Shown here one piece after another: positions 1-11,173 of a stretch of 64,000 nucleotides of DNA. The DNA is from Saccharum officinarum (Eukaryota; Streptophyta; Magnoliopsida; Poales; Poaceae): NCBI GenBank assembly GCA_020631735.1, contig CM036188.1:13186214-13250213 (forward strand), read 5' to 3'. The notes under the pieces are model-generated. The model ran no database searches. It was not told where the DNA came from and worked only from the letters and a program-made list of their open reading frames with translations. Every line of letters starts with the position of its first letter. Position 1 is the first letter of the stretch. The position numbers and the translations under genes are program-made.

Positions 1-119
1 GTCTTAAGGTCCTTATTTTAACATACAAAATCTTGATATGAGATGGAGCTCTAAGTTGGAGCTGTGACCGAAGAGTCCCTTAAATACCATGATTTCTGAC
101 CTAGCTAGATAGTCTAGCT

Positions 120-480
120 ATGTCGATTGAAGCCACATAGGCATCTTTCGAACGCCACAGTAGATGAACCTTCATTGATGCGGAAACTGTAAGCCTCGAA
201 ACCGACTTCAACTAGGTGTAACGTTCGTTGAGCTAGTGGTACCACACAACTAAATAGCAAGTTGCAGAAAATAAAACACACACACATATGCATCTTCCAA
301 CCACCGTAACAATTGGACCTTCTTTGATACGGAAACTGCCACCCTCGAAACCGACTTCCTAGAGATAGCCACCTACTATTTTAGACAAAGACGTAACATT
401 CATGGTGTGGTACCAATTAATATAAATAGCAAGTTGCAGAAAACAAAACAAACACAATATACACACATTCTCATATGGAG
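120..480. repeat. Imperfect tandem duplication, unit about 160-172 bp
   Basis: Two diverged copies lie head to tail. Shared anchors are CGGAAACTG (181 and 340), a CCTCGAAACCGACTTC word just after each, and AAATAGCAAGTTGCAGAAAA (252 and 424). The offset drifts from 159 to 172 because of small indels. The second copy contains a TATA-like TATAAATA near 421. No coding potential is seen. It may be part of an unrecognised transposon. Confidence 0.55.
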
Positions 481-670
481 GCTGAGAGCGTATAGTATCT
501 AGGAAGGAGAGGTGCTGTTGAGTGCCCTGGGCAAGAGGGATCTGCTGGCAGGGGAAAGCGCCAACACATGGACGTTGAAGTGGCAGTGCACCAACCCACT
601 CTCAACAACGCTACCAGACACGATCCGTCTGAGAATCTTGACCTTGGCCTCTTGCAAATAATGCGAGCAG

Positions 671-895
671 GCCTGGCTTAGTTCCCAACTTCTCCCTAAA
701 TTCTACTATGCAAAAAAGAGGATTCTCCGTCACATCGAAATGTCAGCACATACATGGAGTACTAAATGTAGATCAAATCAAAAACTAATTGCACAGTTTT
801 GTTGTACTTTACGAAACGAACATTTTAAGCCTAATTAATCAATGTTTGAATAATTATTACTAAATTAAAACAAAATACTACAGTGTCAGACAGTG
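671..895 (+). mobile_element. Tourist-like MITE, right end lost
   Basis: The left end (GCCTGGCTTAGTTCCC) resembles the GGCCTTGTTTGGTT ends of other copies here. The interior has the family words ACTAAATGTAG, AACTAATTGCACAG and TTAAGCCTAATTA in the usual order. The expected right terminal repeat is not visible and the element fades out after the TACTACAGTG word. Superfamily PIF/Harbinger is inferred from sister copies with TTA/TGA/TAT flanks. Confidence 0.6.
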
Positions 896-1683
896 TTGCC
901 ACGGTCTCTACACACACTCTTCAATTCCTGCTATGGGCTCCGTTTGGTTGGTTGGTTCGTTCGTTCGTTCCCTAGGCGCAGGGGCGGCCACGACCACGCG
1001 CACGCGTGTTTTGTTTTTGGATGGATTGGTTCGAGGGCTCCGCTGTGTGCCTGTGACTGCTCACACCCAACAATTCCGATGCGGATCCTGCTGGCCTCGG
1101 CAACGGGGCACACAGCCTCCGACGGCCTATATGAATGAATGACGTACAACAACTGGGCTGGTGGGACCCTTTTTATCGTTTCTTGCTCACTAAATGCCAA
1201 TTAATTAATGACATACTAGTCTCCTATTCCTAGCTACTAGTAAATTAACATACTCTAAAGTTAGTATTTAACTGTTCAATTTACATAGCTTTCCATTAAT
1301 TACCTAGGCCATCCATTTTTACGGAGACAAATACAAATATAAGGGCTAGAAACATTTTTTTTAGCATTCATTCTGCTCCATTATGTTTTATGTACTGCTG
1401 GACTAAGTGAATGCCGGTGCGATGAACGGGAGCGCTCACACCGGTGGGAAAAACAAGTCATTGTCCTCCAGTCGATCTCCCACGTTGATTCTTGATTGGA
1501 CGGTGGATTGAAGGAGTAAAGTTACGGTATGACTTGCCAGCAAAGTCACCAAATTCACGTCCAAACCTCTTTGGAGAGGTTATTAATGATTTGACGATTC
1601 ACCTATGAGACTGGGCAACAACAACTATACATCGATCAATTGGTCACGCCTGGCATGAGGGGCATTCAAAATACATAAAACCT
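896..1683. other. Unassigned intergenic DNA
   Basis: No gene is recognised. A short GGTT/GTTC tetranucleotide run occurs around 946-972. The remainder is AT-rich and featureless to my reading. Confidence 0.5.
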
Positions 1684-1915
1684 ACAAAGGCTAATAATAA
1701 AGGCGGCTGCCGGCTGCAAGGAAACTTACGACTAATCTATCAGCTCACTCGTATAATAGTTAGCCGGCTTACAGCTTACTTGTTTGTCTCACAGAACTTA
1801 TTGGTTCTCGTGCATAAGCTGGTTGTAAGCTTACAGCTCGCTTCTCTTCTCTCCTCCTCTCTATTTCACGTCAGTATATAGCCTACTTATAGCCATTTAT
1901 TATACTTTCTTTAAG
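1684..1915 (-). mobile_element. MITE of the AGAGCAAGTATAA family, copy 1
   Basis: The sequence is the reverse complement of the copy at 2828-3050. Shared words include GTTGTAAGCTTACA (palindromic centre), CAGCTCGCTTCTC, and terminal GGCTAATAATA / TATTATACTT. Both copies hold the same purine-rich GAGAGGAGAGAAG stretch. I cannot assign a superfamily because the target duplication is unclear. Confidence 0.65.
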
Positions 1916-2181
1916 ATGCATATTGGTATTTGGAAAAACCCTAACTTTTAGGTGGGTTTTTGTAGAGCTTTCCTAATTTTTATTAGAGAGAGCAGCATTG
2001 TTAACCGATATAGCTGAAGAAGAAAGAGTCGCATAGCATGTAATTCTATATAATTACTATGGACACTTAGACACCCTTGAAACAAAGGAAAATGAAGAAA
2101 TTTCTTCATAGCATTGTCCATAGGTTCCTACATGGCTTTATGGACCTACCAAACACTTAGAGAGAAGTGACAAAGACATAT

Positions 2182-2311
2182 GGGCCCGTTCGGCTGGAAT
2201 TATAAGCCGGCTGAAAAACACTGTTGGCTGATTTTTTGTGAGAGAAAAATATTGTTCCGGCTGAAAAAACAAGCCGAATAAGACGGATTATAAGTCAGAT
2301 GAACAGAGCCA
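2182..2311 (+). mobile_element. MITE of the GGCCCGTTCGGCTGG family, copy 1
   Basis: A 129-bp element with terminal inverted repeats GGCCCGTTCGGCTGG and CAGATGAACAGAGCC. The interior is AATTATAAGCCGGCTGAA, GTGAGAGAAAAATATTGTTC and GCCGAATAAGACGG. A close copy in opposite orientation lies at 21560-21688 and a diverged one at 52303-52420. It has no coding capacity. Confidence 0.75.
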
Positions 2312-2313
2312 TA

Positions 2314-2827
2314 TAGTCCTTGCGATAGGTGCAAGACCCGAGTCACCCGGCTGCCACCAATGCCAGTAACCGGCCGTCACTTTCGACTTATTTTCACACC
2401 GCAATGTATGAAATGGCTTGTTCCACAAAAGAGTTTATTAGAGAGATTTATAATACCAGGTCCAACCAAGTTTTGAACTTGTTCTGTAACTTCCTCTGTT
2501 TTTTATTCTTGTGCAAACAACTGTCGCTTCTCTAATTTTACTGTGTTTCCATTACAAGGATATAATAAGGATATACGTATGTTGCTATCTCAATCTAATC
2601 CCGCGTTTCTCCTGCTGCTGTCGTGTGTTTGACAAACATGAGTTCCACAATGGCCCTCAGTGAACCATCAGGGCGTGTTTAGCGCTCACATTGCCGCATT
2701 TCTTTTTGCCAAATTACGCCTAAAATGTCGCAATTTGTTCACCACTCTTATAAGCAAAAAAAAATTGGCAAAAGTGTGAATCTATTATATGTGGAACATT
2801 TTTTTGAACTAAAAAAATGTACAATAA
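2314..2827. other. Unassigned intergenic DNA with one inverted-repeat arm
   Basis: No gene is seen. TGTCGCAATTT near 2727 has a reverse complement, AAATTGCGACA, near 3130. The MITE at 2828-3050 may therefore sit inside a slightly larger, older inverted-repeat element. Confidence 0.4.
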
Positions 2828-3050
2828 GAGCAAGTATAAGAATAATAAGGGGCTGCAAGCAGGCTAAATATTGAGGTGGAGGAGAGAGGGAAGAAGAGAG
2901 AGGAGAAGCGGGTTGTAAGCTTACAACTGGCTTGGACACAAGAACCAAGAAACTCTGTGAGACATAGTGAAGACTATAATTACTATATGGATGGGCTGAG
3001 AAGTAGGCTACAAGGAGCCAGCAGCTGGCTGTATTATTAGCCTTACTCTG
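2828..3050 (+). mobile_element. MITE of the AGAGCAAGTATAA family, copy 2
   Basis: Begins AGAGCAAGTATAAG and ends CTTACTCT, giving inverted termini. It contains GGTTGTAAGCTTACAACTGG at its centre and matches copy 1 at 1684-1915 in reverse orientation. About 220 bp and non-coding. Confidence 0.65.
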
Positions 3051-3136
3051 ATGTTGAACAACCAGGCACACGGCTAATAAGCTAAGATGTTTATTCTCAA
3101 GAATCTTTCTTAAGAAAGGACAATAAGAAATTGCGA

Positions 3137-3798
3137 CATGCCTAAATATAAGGGTCATGCTAGCGCCCGGACGCTAGTGTTCGTCCTAACGCTCGTGTTG
3201 CTACTAGGTCCGCGCGTGCTGCTGCTACGCCTACTGGCTTGTTGTGCCTCGAGCGTGTTGCTGCCGTTGCGCTTGCCCACGTGCTTCACGCCCTGCCTGC
3301 TGCTGGGTCCACGGTGCTGCTGCTGCGCCTGCAAGAGAGAGCATGTGCATGGGGCCCGCTCAGCTGCATGCGAGACAGAGGGTGGGAGCACAACGCGCGT
3401 TGACCCAGCTGCATGCTGCACCGTGGGGGTCACGCCTGGTGGTGCAGGGGTGCCTGGTTTTGCGTCCATTTGGTGCTGGCCTGCTCTGGCGCTCTGCATG
3501 CGCTTTGACCCGGGAGTGTTCGGCCATGTGGGCACTGACCACCCGTTGCCTGCATGTCCAACTCTTGGAGCTAGCATGACAGAGATAGGCAACGCTGGTT
3601 GGGTGCGTGCAGCGCATACATGCCCGTAAAGTCAGAGCGCGTGGCGAGAAGCACTTGCTGCAACATAAGTCTGAAACAAGGTGAAACATTACAAACATAC
3701 GCTTGCAACATGTGTGTATAACCACTGCAACATACGTCCGAAACAGGTGAAACATTTGGAACACACACTTGCAACATATGTGTATAGTCACTGCAACA
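3137..3798. repeat. Left part of older repeat interrupted by a CACTA element
   Basis: A GC-rich left portion is followed by a block of GCAACATA...GAAACA words (3658-3798). The same word block resumes at 6920, directly after the CACTA element, so both flanks belonged to one element. Long reading frames here are by-products of the repetitive words. I do not recognise the superfamily. Confidence 0.6.
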
Positions 3799-5239
3799 CA
3801 CTACTACACAAATATTATTAGAGGCAGGCATTTCAGATTAATGGAGGCGGACAACGCAACCGCCTCCATTCAAACCCGCCTCCATTCAAAGGCCTCGATA
3901 AATCATGTGAACTGTCGAGACGGTTGATATGCCCGCCTCGGTTAATCAATTAAAAAATAAAAAAATCAGCAAGCCCGTCGGTGAGGCCCGTTGATCCCAT
4001 CGACGAGCCCACCGAGCCTATTCGCGCGTGCACCGTTGCCGCCGCCCGTCGGATTCGTGCATGCGCCGCCAGCGCTCACCACGTGCCAAATCTGTAGCTC
4101 TCGAGCTCGAACATGCCGTGCCGCTCCGCTGAAGCCTCGCGGCGCGCCACCGAGCCGGATCCGGCCATAAGCGCGAGCCCACCGCGCTGACCGAGGGAGG
4201 GTGTCCGCACCATGTCGCCGGAGGGCCGAATCGAGTGCTCCGCCGTGGATCCGAGGGAGGAAGGGAGCGCCGTCGTGGATCCAAGCAGAGGAAGAGAGCG
4301 ATGCGCCGCCGTGGATCCCGCAAATCCCGCCACCATGGATCCCACAGATCCCGCCGCTCAGAGAGCCTTCACCGCGTGCTCACCGCTCGGAGAGGTCCAC
4401 CGCCACCCTACGCCGCCCAGATCTGCCCACACCACCCGAATCTACCCTCTACCATAGGGATCCGGCCTCCAACGAGAGATAGAGAGCCACCACCGCCACC
4501 GCCCACTACTGCCATCGACCGCTGCGAAGAGGGAGGGAGGGGAGGCTTGCTGGCCTACTGCGTGAGGGAGAGAGAGAGGGGACTGAGCGGTTGAAAGCCC
4601 AAGTTTGGTTTTGGTAATTAATGACACCAAGTTGTTAATGCCATGTGTTAAGTGTTTTGAGTTAGGCATAAGCAACACATGTGATGAAGGTGTATGTGGC
4701 AAGGAGTGGTGGCCACAAGATCACAAAGAGATGGTGCATGGATAAGAAATGACGATCATGGTGGTGATGCACATAAAATGATAGACATGGTGTTCAAGTG
4801 GAGAAGGTTCTAAGAGCGCAAGGCAAAGGTATAATCATATGATTTTTCTTTTGCTGGTCTAAGATGAGTAGAGAAGTGATTGACCGAATTTAGGATTCAT
4901 AGCCGACTATCAAGAGGGGCAATCACAGTTAGCTCGGGAATCAAGTGCCACTAGATCAATGTCTTGAGCATATGCATTAGGATCTAGTAGAGAGCTAACA
5001 TAACGCCTTGAAAATATTTATGAAATGCTAACACACATGCACATGGTGGTTTACACATGGTGGTGTTAGCATATTTGCGAAGGCGGTGGAGTTTAAGCGG
5101 TAGAGAGGGGTTTGGGTTCCTCTCTCCCTCCTGCCGAGCTTGCGAGGCGGGATTCGGCGCTTTTTGGGAAGTGAAACACCTATTTTCTACTGCGCCGGAA
5201 GTCGAAAAAGAAACGGAGGCAAACAGCGGTCACTGTGGT

Positions 5240-5650
5240 GACCGGACGCTGCACCGGACGCGGTCGCGGTTTGACTGGACGCGTCCGGTCAGTTCTCAGC
5301 AGTTGTCAGGTGCGCAAGTGTTAAGGTTTCCAACCGGCGCGTCCGGTCCCTCACGGAACCGGAGCGTTCGGTCAGGCACCTAGAGGGGCAGAACTGGTCG
5401 TAGAGCCGACCGGACGCGCGGCGCGTCCGGTCACGTGCGATCAGACGCGTCCGGTCGTGGTGGTAGCTTACTGGACTCTGATCGGACGCTAGGTGCAGCG
5501 CGTCCGGTCAAACGCTAGAGCGCGTCCGGTCACGGCAACGGTAACTTCTGACGTGCACTGTTCATGCTTGTCCTGTAGTGACTGGACGCGTCCGGTCACC
5601 CTGACCAGTGCGTCCGGTCAGTACGTTTTTCACTGCGTCGTCCGGTAACG
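5240..5650. repeat. GCGTCCGGTC word array upstream of an LTR TATA box
   Basis: About a dozen copies of GCGTCCGGTC or its complement GACCGGACGC, sometimes as the palindrome GGACGCGTCCGGTC, are irregularly spaced over 400 bp. They end about 25 bp upstream of the TATA box of this LTR. The word is CG-rich and hence a likely methylation target. A role as enhancer or binding-site array is inference. Confidence 0.75.
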
Positions 5651-5670
5651 GCTAGCTGCGTACCCCTTCG

Positions 5671-5680
5671 CTATAAATAG
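5671..5680 (+). promoter_or_regulatory. TATA box of solo LTR copy A
   Basis: CTATAAATAG lies 24 bp downstream of AACGGCTAG. The same AACGGCTAG-to-TATA order occurs at 33190-33245 in the related LTR, supporting a real LTR promoter. Confidence 0.6.
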
Positions 5681-6919
5681 AAGATGTCCGGGGTTTGAGG
5701 GTAACTCTTGCACATTTTGAGACCTAGAGATATCCTTTAAGCTAGAGAACAACCTCTCCACTCATCTCTTTGCTTAGGTGCACATCTTGAGTGAGATTGA
5801 GTGAGATTCAAGTGCATTGCTTGAGAGTTGCATTCCAGAGGCACTTAATCTTCGAGTTGCTGCGGATTTCTTGTTACTCTTCCATGTTTCCTGACACAGT
5901 AGATGGCTTGGAGCAACGGAGGTGATTGAGCTCACAATTAAAGATTGTTGAAGCCCTCTCCAAGTGTTATAAGGGGTTCTTGATCCTTCCCCGCGGGAGT
6001 TTGCAATTTGGATACTCTAGTGGAGCTCGTGGCTTGGAGGAGCTTCATCTTGTGTGCGGTTGTGCGGCGCCCGCCGAGGGCTCGACTCTTGATAGTCGAT
6101 TAGCTCGCGAATCGACAAGTGGGTGTATCGCCACAACGAGGAGTAGCTTGCCGGGAAGCAAGTGAACCTCGGTAAAAATCTTGTGTCATCTCTTTGCCGA
6201 GGATTTCTCTTATGGTTGATCATTGTGATTGATTCTTCGAGTGTATTACTTCTCTACATCGTTGGTATAAGAACCAAGTCACTTGCTCTTTACTTTCTTG
6301 TACTATTCTTAGTGTAGCTTCTATCACATAGGAGTAAGTAGCTTAGTGACTTAGTCTTGTTGGTGTGTATTAGAGATCATAGCCTTGCTTCACTAGAATT
6401 GTATAGGTGGCTTGCATAGTATAGTTGAGCTAGTGCTAGAATTAGCTTAGCCATCTTTTATACTAACGTGGTTGTTTAGTGAAGCTTATAGATTTTAAAT
6501 AGGCTATTCACCCCCCCTCTAGCCATTTGGACCTTACAGCGGTGCGAGCTGAGGGAGTGAGGGGTTGGAAACCCTATCTCCCCAATTTATATAAGCCTGG
6601 TAGAGAGTGGGTCGTGGGCTTTGGCCGGGCTCCAACATTCTAGGAGGCGGGTTTTATAGCGTGCCTGCCTCCGAAAGTAGATTTATGGAGACAGACATCT
6701 TAAGACAACCGCTTCTAAAAATAGATTATTTTTGGAGGCGGTTGTTTAAAGACGTCCACATCTGTAAATCGATTTACGGAGGCGGGCAAACGTGACCGCC
6801 TCCGTAAATGAAACCGATCGCCTCCATTAATCATCCAGTATTTTTCGAGGCGGGCAAATTTTGTGACCGTCTCGGTTAATATGTGGGCACCGTCTGGCAA
6901 AATCATTTATGCAATAGTG

Positions 6920-7670
6920 ATATATGCAACATCCAGATGAAACACATGCAACATCTAGATGAAACACATGCAACATCTAGATGAAACAGCTGAAACATTT
7001 GGAACACACACTTGCAACATGCTTCTAAAAACAGCTGAAACATTTTGAACATACACTTGCAACATACGTGTATAGCTATCGCAACATGTGCAATATCCCA
7101 ATCTACTTTTACAATATCCAAATGAAACACATGCAACATATGTTGCAGCATGCGCTTTCAGCACAATGTCACCTTAATGGTTGGACGAATGAAAAGGCTC
7201 GTTGTCGTGGAGCTCGCTGGCTCGGAAGTCGACGGCGGTGCATGCAGCTCGGTGGTGCGCCAGCGAAGTGACGAGCACCTGCTCGACGGCCTGGGCATAA
7301 GGCCGTAGCACCCCTGGGCGAGCACCTACTCGGCGGCCTGGGGAGCACATGCGGGAGGCCGCGAGCAGGAGGGCAGGGTCCTGTCCTGCGGCTAGCACAG
7401 CATGGGCCTGCGTGTGGACCCCGCGGGCAAGGCGAGCACGCACTGTGCAGGGGTGAGCAAAACAATTGTATGCGCTAGACCGCGTGGGTCCGATCGGTGG
7501 CAGGTCAGGGCCTAGTGACTGCGTGGCAGGGGTGCGCATGTGCGTGTAGCGCGGTTCCCGCGCTGTTCGTTCATATGGGCCAGAGGGTGCTGCTAGTCGT
7601 TGGGAGGCACGCATGGGCCACTAGAAACCACTCGAAAACCACGTTCGTCTGTCCGAACGTCCTTAAGATA
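6920..7670. repeat. Right part of older repeat interrupted by a CACTA element
   Basis: Resumes the GCAACAT...GAAACA word block of 3658-3798 (6925-7165) and continues into a GC-rich tail. Small minus-strand frames here (M-L-Q-x-C-V-P-N-V type) only read through the repeated word. It abuts the Stowaway at 7671. Confidence 0.6.
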
Positions 7671-8062
7671 TACTCCCTCCGTCCATTAATCGGCATCATC
7701 TGAGCAAAAATTATTTTTCCAAGAGTCGGCGTCGTTTAAGCCAGGACCACGGTTTCACCTCGTCCCAGGCGCTCACAGCTCCTCGTAGGAAGCGTGACAC
7801 TTGATGCAGTGCCGTTCTCCTGTTGCCCTCCGTTCCCTCCGTTAGCCTTCACGAAATGGTGCCGTACTCCAGTTGCCCTCCCTTCCCTCTGTTAGCCTTC
7901 ACGGAACGTTCCCACCGTTTAGCACGCTTACGTTGGGAAAGCCAAACGGTGCCAGATAATTAAGTTTACAGCTGCGATTAAATGGAAAGCACCGAACGGA
8001 GAGGTCTCCTTGGTCTTGGTGCGGGAGGCTTAAACGTTGCCGATAAATGGACGGAGGGAGTA
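7671..8062. mobile_element. Stowaway-type MITE, 392 bp
   Basis: Begins TACTCCCTCCGTCCATTAAT and ends ATAAATGGACGGAGGGAGTA. These form inverted repeats of about 25 bp with one mismatch and carry TA at each outer edge, as in Tc1/mariner MITEs. It contains an internal near-duplication of TGCCGT(T/A)CTCC(T/A)GTTGCCCTCC. Non-coding. Confidence 0.85.
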
Positions 8063-8864
8063 CAGCATTACCGAAATGTAAATTGCGGTGTGGCTGGTCA
8101 GGGACTCACCCGATGCTACATTGGGCTGTGAGATCTAGTTCTACTAGTAGTAGCGAGATTTTCCTATCTATGGTAGCAATCCAACTTTTTCGTTATCAGT
8201 TCACTTTGGCTCTGTTTTTGGAGAGCGCGTATCAACTCGATCAGGCATTCAGGCCTCGAAGCTTGGACGTTCAGCTGCACATTCCGAGCAAAACAAAAGG
8301 CATCACGCCTAGCGCTCGTTGTCGTTGCCACGTACTCCCTCTATCCTAGATCATATAAAAAGATAGTTTTTATTATACTCAGGGTCACTTTTCAGAACTT
8401 CCCTTCCTAATTTTTAAGCTCCCCTTTTTTATTCTGTGACGGTGTAGAAAGCATGTGAGAAGTGATTCCTGAGTGATTGTGTAGTGGTAACTGAACGATG
8501 GGCTATGGAGAGCACCAGAGCAGGGTTATTGAGCTTTCAACTTGTAGTGTGAATGAAAAAGTTATCTTCATCAGCTCTCCACCAGAACTAATTTGCAGTT
8601 TAACCATTTCTACTAGAACTTCACTGAGTCTGCTATGAAGATGCTGGGAGCGGGGTTATACCAAACTGGCCTTAAATATTATTATTAGGGTATGTTTGAC
8701 AGAGCTTCACCCCTTTTTTTTTGGTAGAGTGACCTTAGTGGAGATTGAATAGTGAGCAGAATTGATTCTAACTTAATTTTTTGGATTTTAGCACATGTAT
8801 ACCAAATTACGTTGTAAATTTTTGCAATAGTTTAACGAATTGTCAAATAGTTTTACCAAATGTA
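8063..8864. other. Unassigned DNA with a half Stowaway end
   Basis: TACTCCCTCTATCCTAGATC at 8334 looks like one Stowaway end, but no matching opposite end is visible. No gene is recognised. The remainder is AT-rich. Confidence 0.45.
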
Positions 8865-9103
8865 TACTCCCTCTGTCCTTAAATGTCTATCTTTTTCGCT
8901 TCTCGGGAAATAACTTTGACTAAATATATATTAAAAAATATTAATATTTATGATACATAATTAGTATCATTAGATAGATATTTGAATCTAGTTTTTTAAT
9001 AAACTTATTTAGAGATAGAAATGTTACACTTATTTTCTATAAATCGAGTCAAAGTTATCGGCACGTAAATCGTGGCGACGAACATTTAAGGGCAGAGGGA
9101 GTA
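8865..9103. mobile_element. Stowaway-type MITE, 239 bp
   Basis: Ends TACTCCCTCTGTCCTTAAAT and, on the other strand, TACTCCCTCTGCCCTTAAAT, one mismatch in 20, with TA edges. The interior (TTTGACTAAATATATATTAA...GATATTTGAATCTAG) is shared with the element at 22292-22516. Confidence 0.85.
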
Positions 9104-9634
9104 TGAAATTTGTTTTTTGCAGCATATCCTAAAAATCTTTAGTTCCTTTCTAGTACTGTGATTGTCATCGGATTCTCCCTCGGCCTTTTCTGACCGATGG
9201 CTCCATGTGGCCTGGAGATACGGTGCTCACGCTGATGGCGACCATGATATGCGCCCTAGTTTCGCGTGTCCTGTAGTATCGCTCTCTCTCGTGGTCGTGG
9301 TTGCTGTGCGTGGGTCTTGCTGGCTTCGTTTTGGTAAGTTATTCGCCTCGATTAAAGCCCTAATCATGGGCGACAGGAAAGGCCGGCCGTGACACAACGC
9401 AAAGGCATGCAGCTGCCGGCAGCAGGACATGGACATGGAGACGGAGATGCAGAGACGGACGGCCGGAGCACGGCATGGCCTCTGGTGCTCACAGACAGAT
9501 GCAGGGACAGCAGCTCGCAGCGACAGGAGTTTTTGAGTGGTAGAGATGCAGGGACAGCAGAGACAGCATGAATCTGGACGCAGTGAAACCCACAGATACA
9601 CACAGATACACACAGACAGATGGCTAAGGCGTGT
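9104..9634. other. Unassigned intergenic DNA
   Basis: No gene is recognised. 9380-9570 contains purine-rich words such as GATGCAGGGACAGCAG (twice), and 9594-9616 is a short CACAGATACA repeat. Confidence 0.45.
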
Positions 9635-9637
9635 TTA

Positions 9638-9869
9638 GGCCCTGTTTGGTTGAAGAATGTTAAAGTTTAACTCCCATCACATCAATGTTGCGGTAAATAC
9701 ATAGAGTACTAAATGTAGATTAATTGCATGTATATCGGTACAGATTAGGAGTAATTTACGAGACGAATATATTAAGCCTAATTAGTCCAAAATTGAAAAC
9801 TTTTTGTCAAATAAGACGAAAGTGCTACAATGTTTGTTAAACTTTAACACCTCTGATCAACACATGCCC
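9638..9869 (+). mobile_element. Tourist-like MITE with TTA duplication
   Basis: GGCCCTGTTTGGTTG at the left and ...CAACACATGCCC at the right are inverted, and TTA flanks both ends (9635-9637, 9870-9872), the classic PIF/Harbinger duplication. The interior words GTACTAAATGTAG, CGAGACGAAT and TTAAGCCTAATTAG are family hallmarks. Confidence 0.8.
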
Positions 9870-9887
9870 TTAGCTGGGCGGTGAAAA

Positions 9888-10121
9888 GTTTTTGAGTGTC
9901 ACATCGGATATTTTATAGGATATCAAAAGGAGTTTTCGGATACTGATTAAAAAACTAATTACATAACTCGTTTGGAAACCGCGAGACAAATTTATTAAGC
10001 CTAATTTCGTCTCGTGGTTTTCAACCAAACTGTACAATTAGTTTTTTTTGTCTACATTTAATACTCTATGCATGTGTCGATGTGATGAGATGAAAAATTT
10101 TTGGATTGAAAGTAAACACCC
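9888..10121. mobile_element. Tourist-like MITE fragment
   Basis: Shares GTGAAAAGTTTTTGAGTGTC, TTCGGATACT, ACCGCGAGAC and TCTCGTGGTTTTC with the complete element at 43346-43675, in the same order. The short hairpin around TTAAGCCTAATTTCGTCTCG shows a central deletion. The terminal GGCCTTG block is absent on the left. Confidence 0.65.
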
Positions 10122-10721
10122 CAGCGTGGAGAAATGGAGACGGAGGGATGGATGGATGGAGGCGTCAAGGCAAAGCAACTCGTGTATGCTACTCCAGCTA
10201 CAGCAGCGACGACGGTTCATTTGCTATTTTCCTTGCTGTGGCGCGGTGAAAAAGGCGGCACCTTTATCCCGTGGGCGTAAAAAGCCGGCGACGCCGCATC
10301 TGCTTCTGTGCTCGGCTGCTCGCTCCACGAAGGAGAAGATAACCACGCACAGCTAGCCCCCCCGGCCATTGGCCACCACTCATTGCTGCTGCTGCTGCTG
10401 CTGCCGCCGTCGTAGCGTAGCCCTGCTGCTGCTGCCCTAGGTCACCACTCTATCATGGGGCTGGATCATGGATCAACCTGTCGGCTGTCCCCGCTGGTCT
10501 AGCTCCAGTCCAGTCGTCAGTCTTCACCCTCCGATCCGGCACGGCACGGCGCGTATCATCGACGACTCTACGCGCTCTTGCTCGTACGGCTGCTGTTACT
10601 GCTCTCCCGCTAGGTTTACTGCATCAGGATCTACTACTCCGAACAGTGCATTAGTGCTACAGGATGTATCCCTGCAAATGGCACTGCTGTCTCTAGTACA
10701 CGACCTGCAGTGAGTGAGTGA
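10122..10721. other. Unassigned GC-rich DNA with CTG microsatellite
   Basis: No gene is recognised. (CTG)n runs occur at 10385-10402 and 10423-10435, with neighbouring CCGCCGTCG. Confidence 0.45.
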
Positions 10722-10964
10722 GGCCTTGTTCACTTCTCCACCCAACCCAAAATATTTCCTCTTCCACCTATCACATCGAATCTTTCGACGCATGCATGGA
10801 GCATTAAATGTAGGTAAAAAAGATAACTAATTGCATAGTTTGTCTGTAAATGTTGGGACGAATCTTTTGAGCCTAGTTAGTTCATAATTGGACAAATTTT
10901 GTTAAATAACAACGAAAGATGCTACAGTAACTTTTCAGCTACTTTTCGCGAAGTGAACACACCC
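10722..10964 (+). mobile_element. Tourist-like MITE with TGA flanks
   Basis: GGCCTTGTTCACTTC at the left pairs with GAAGTGAACACACCC at the right, flanked on both sides by TGA (10719-10721, 10965-10967). The interior has CACATCGAATCTTTCGACGC, ATTAAATGTAG and GACGAATCTTTTGAGCCTAG. 243 bp. Confidence 0.85.
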
Positions 10965-11173
10965 TGAGTTTATTAGCACCATAACGACGACGGCTTAGCG
11001 AAACTGGCAGGGTTCGTGATCATGTCGCGGATCAGATGCGGATGGGCACCAGCACCACACCACCAGAAGGCCAAGATTCTCCGGTCCCACCACCCACACC
11101 GTACCCAACCAGATCAAAGCATGACCTGGGTGGGGTTCCAATCGATCACTCACAGTCACACTGTCTGTCACAG

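Larger units (their letters stand above)
4592..6538 (+). mobile_element. Solo LTR, TGAAAG family, copy A
   Basis: A 1947-bp unit starts TGAAAGCCC, ends GGACCTTACA, and is flanked by a perfect 5-bp duplication GCGGT (4587-4591 and 6539-6543). TG...CA ends with a 5-bp duplication identify an LTR. No internal domain, primer site or second LTR is present, so it is a solo LTR. The start (TTTGGTAATTAATGACA) and end (CTATTCACCC...CTCTAG) have counterparts in the element at 31669-34161. Confidence 0.85.
3799..6919. mobile_element. Non-autonomous CACTA transposon with a nested solo LTR
   Basis: Ends are CACTACTACACAAAT and, on the other strand, CACTATTGCATAAAT, matching at most positions. Flanking 3-bp sequences are ACA and ATA, a near-match of the expected 3-bp duplication. 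Subterminal regions are rich in GGAGGCGG/CCGCCTCC words, as in CACTA elements. Without the insertion at 4592-6538 it is about 1.2 kb. The interior (4020-4590) is GC-rich with repeated GTGGATCC words and encodes no recognisable transposase. Confidence 0.75.

Noticed and set aside
3155..3791. Several frames of 110-160 codons on both strands
   Set aside because: They read through the GC-rich and GCAACAT-word repeat interrupted by the CACTA element; composition-driven, no family.
5240..5650. CRISPR-like array of a short repeated word
   Set aside because: Spacing is irregular, the word is 10 bp in both orientations, the host is a plant, and it lies inside an LTR promoter region.
7672..9103. TACTCCCTCCG motifs as regulatory sites
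   Set aside because: They are Stowaway terminal repeats with TA edges and hairpin interiors.
9227..9613. 128-codon minus Cys/Ser-rich frame
   Set aside because: Reads the complement of GATGCAGGGACAGCAG and CACAGATACA low-complexity words; no secretion signal or cysteine pattern of a known peptide family.
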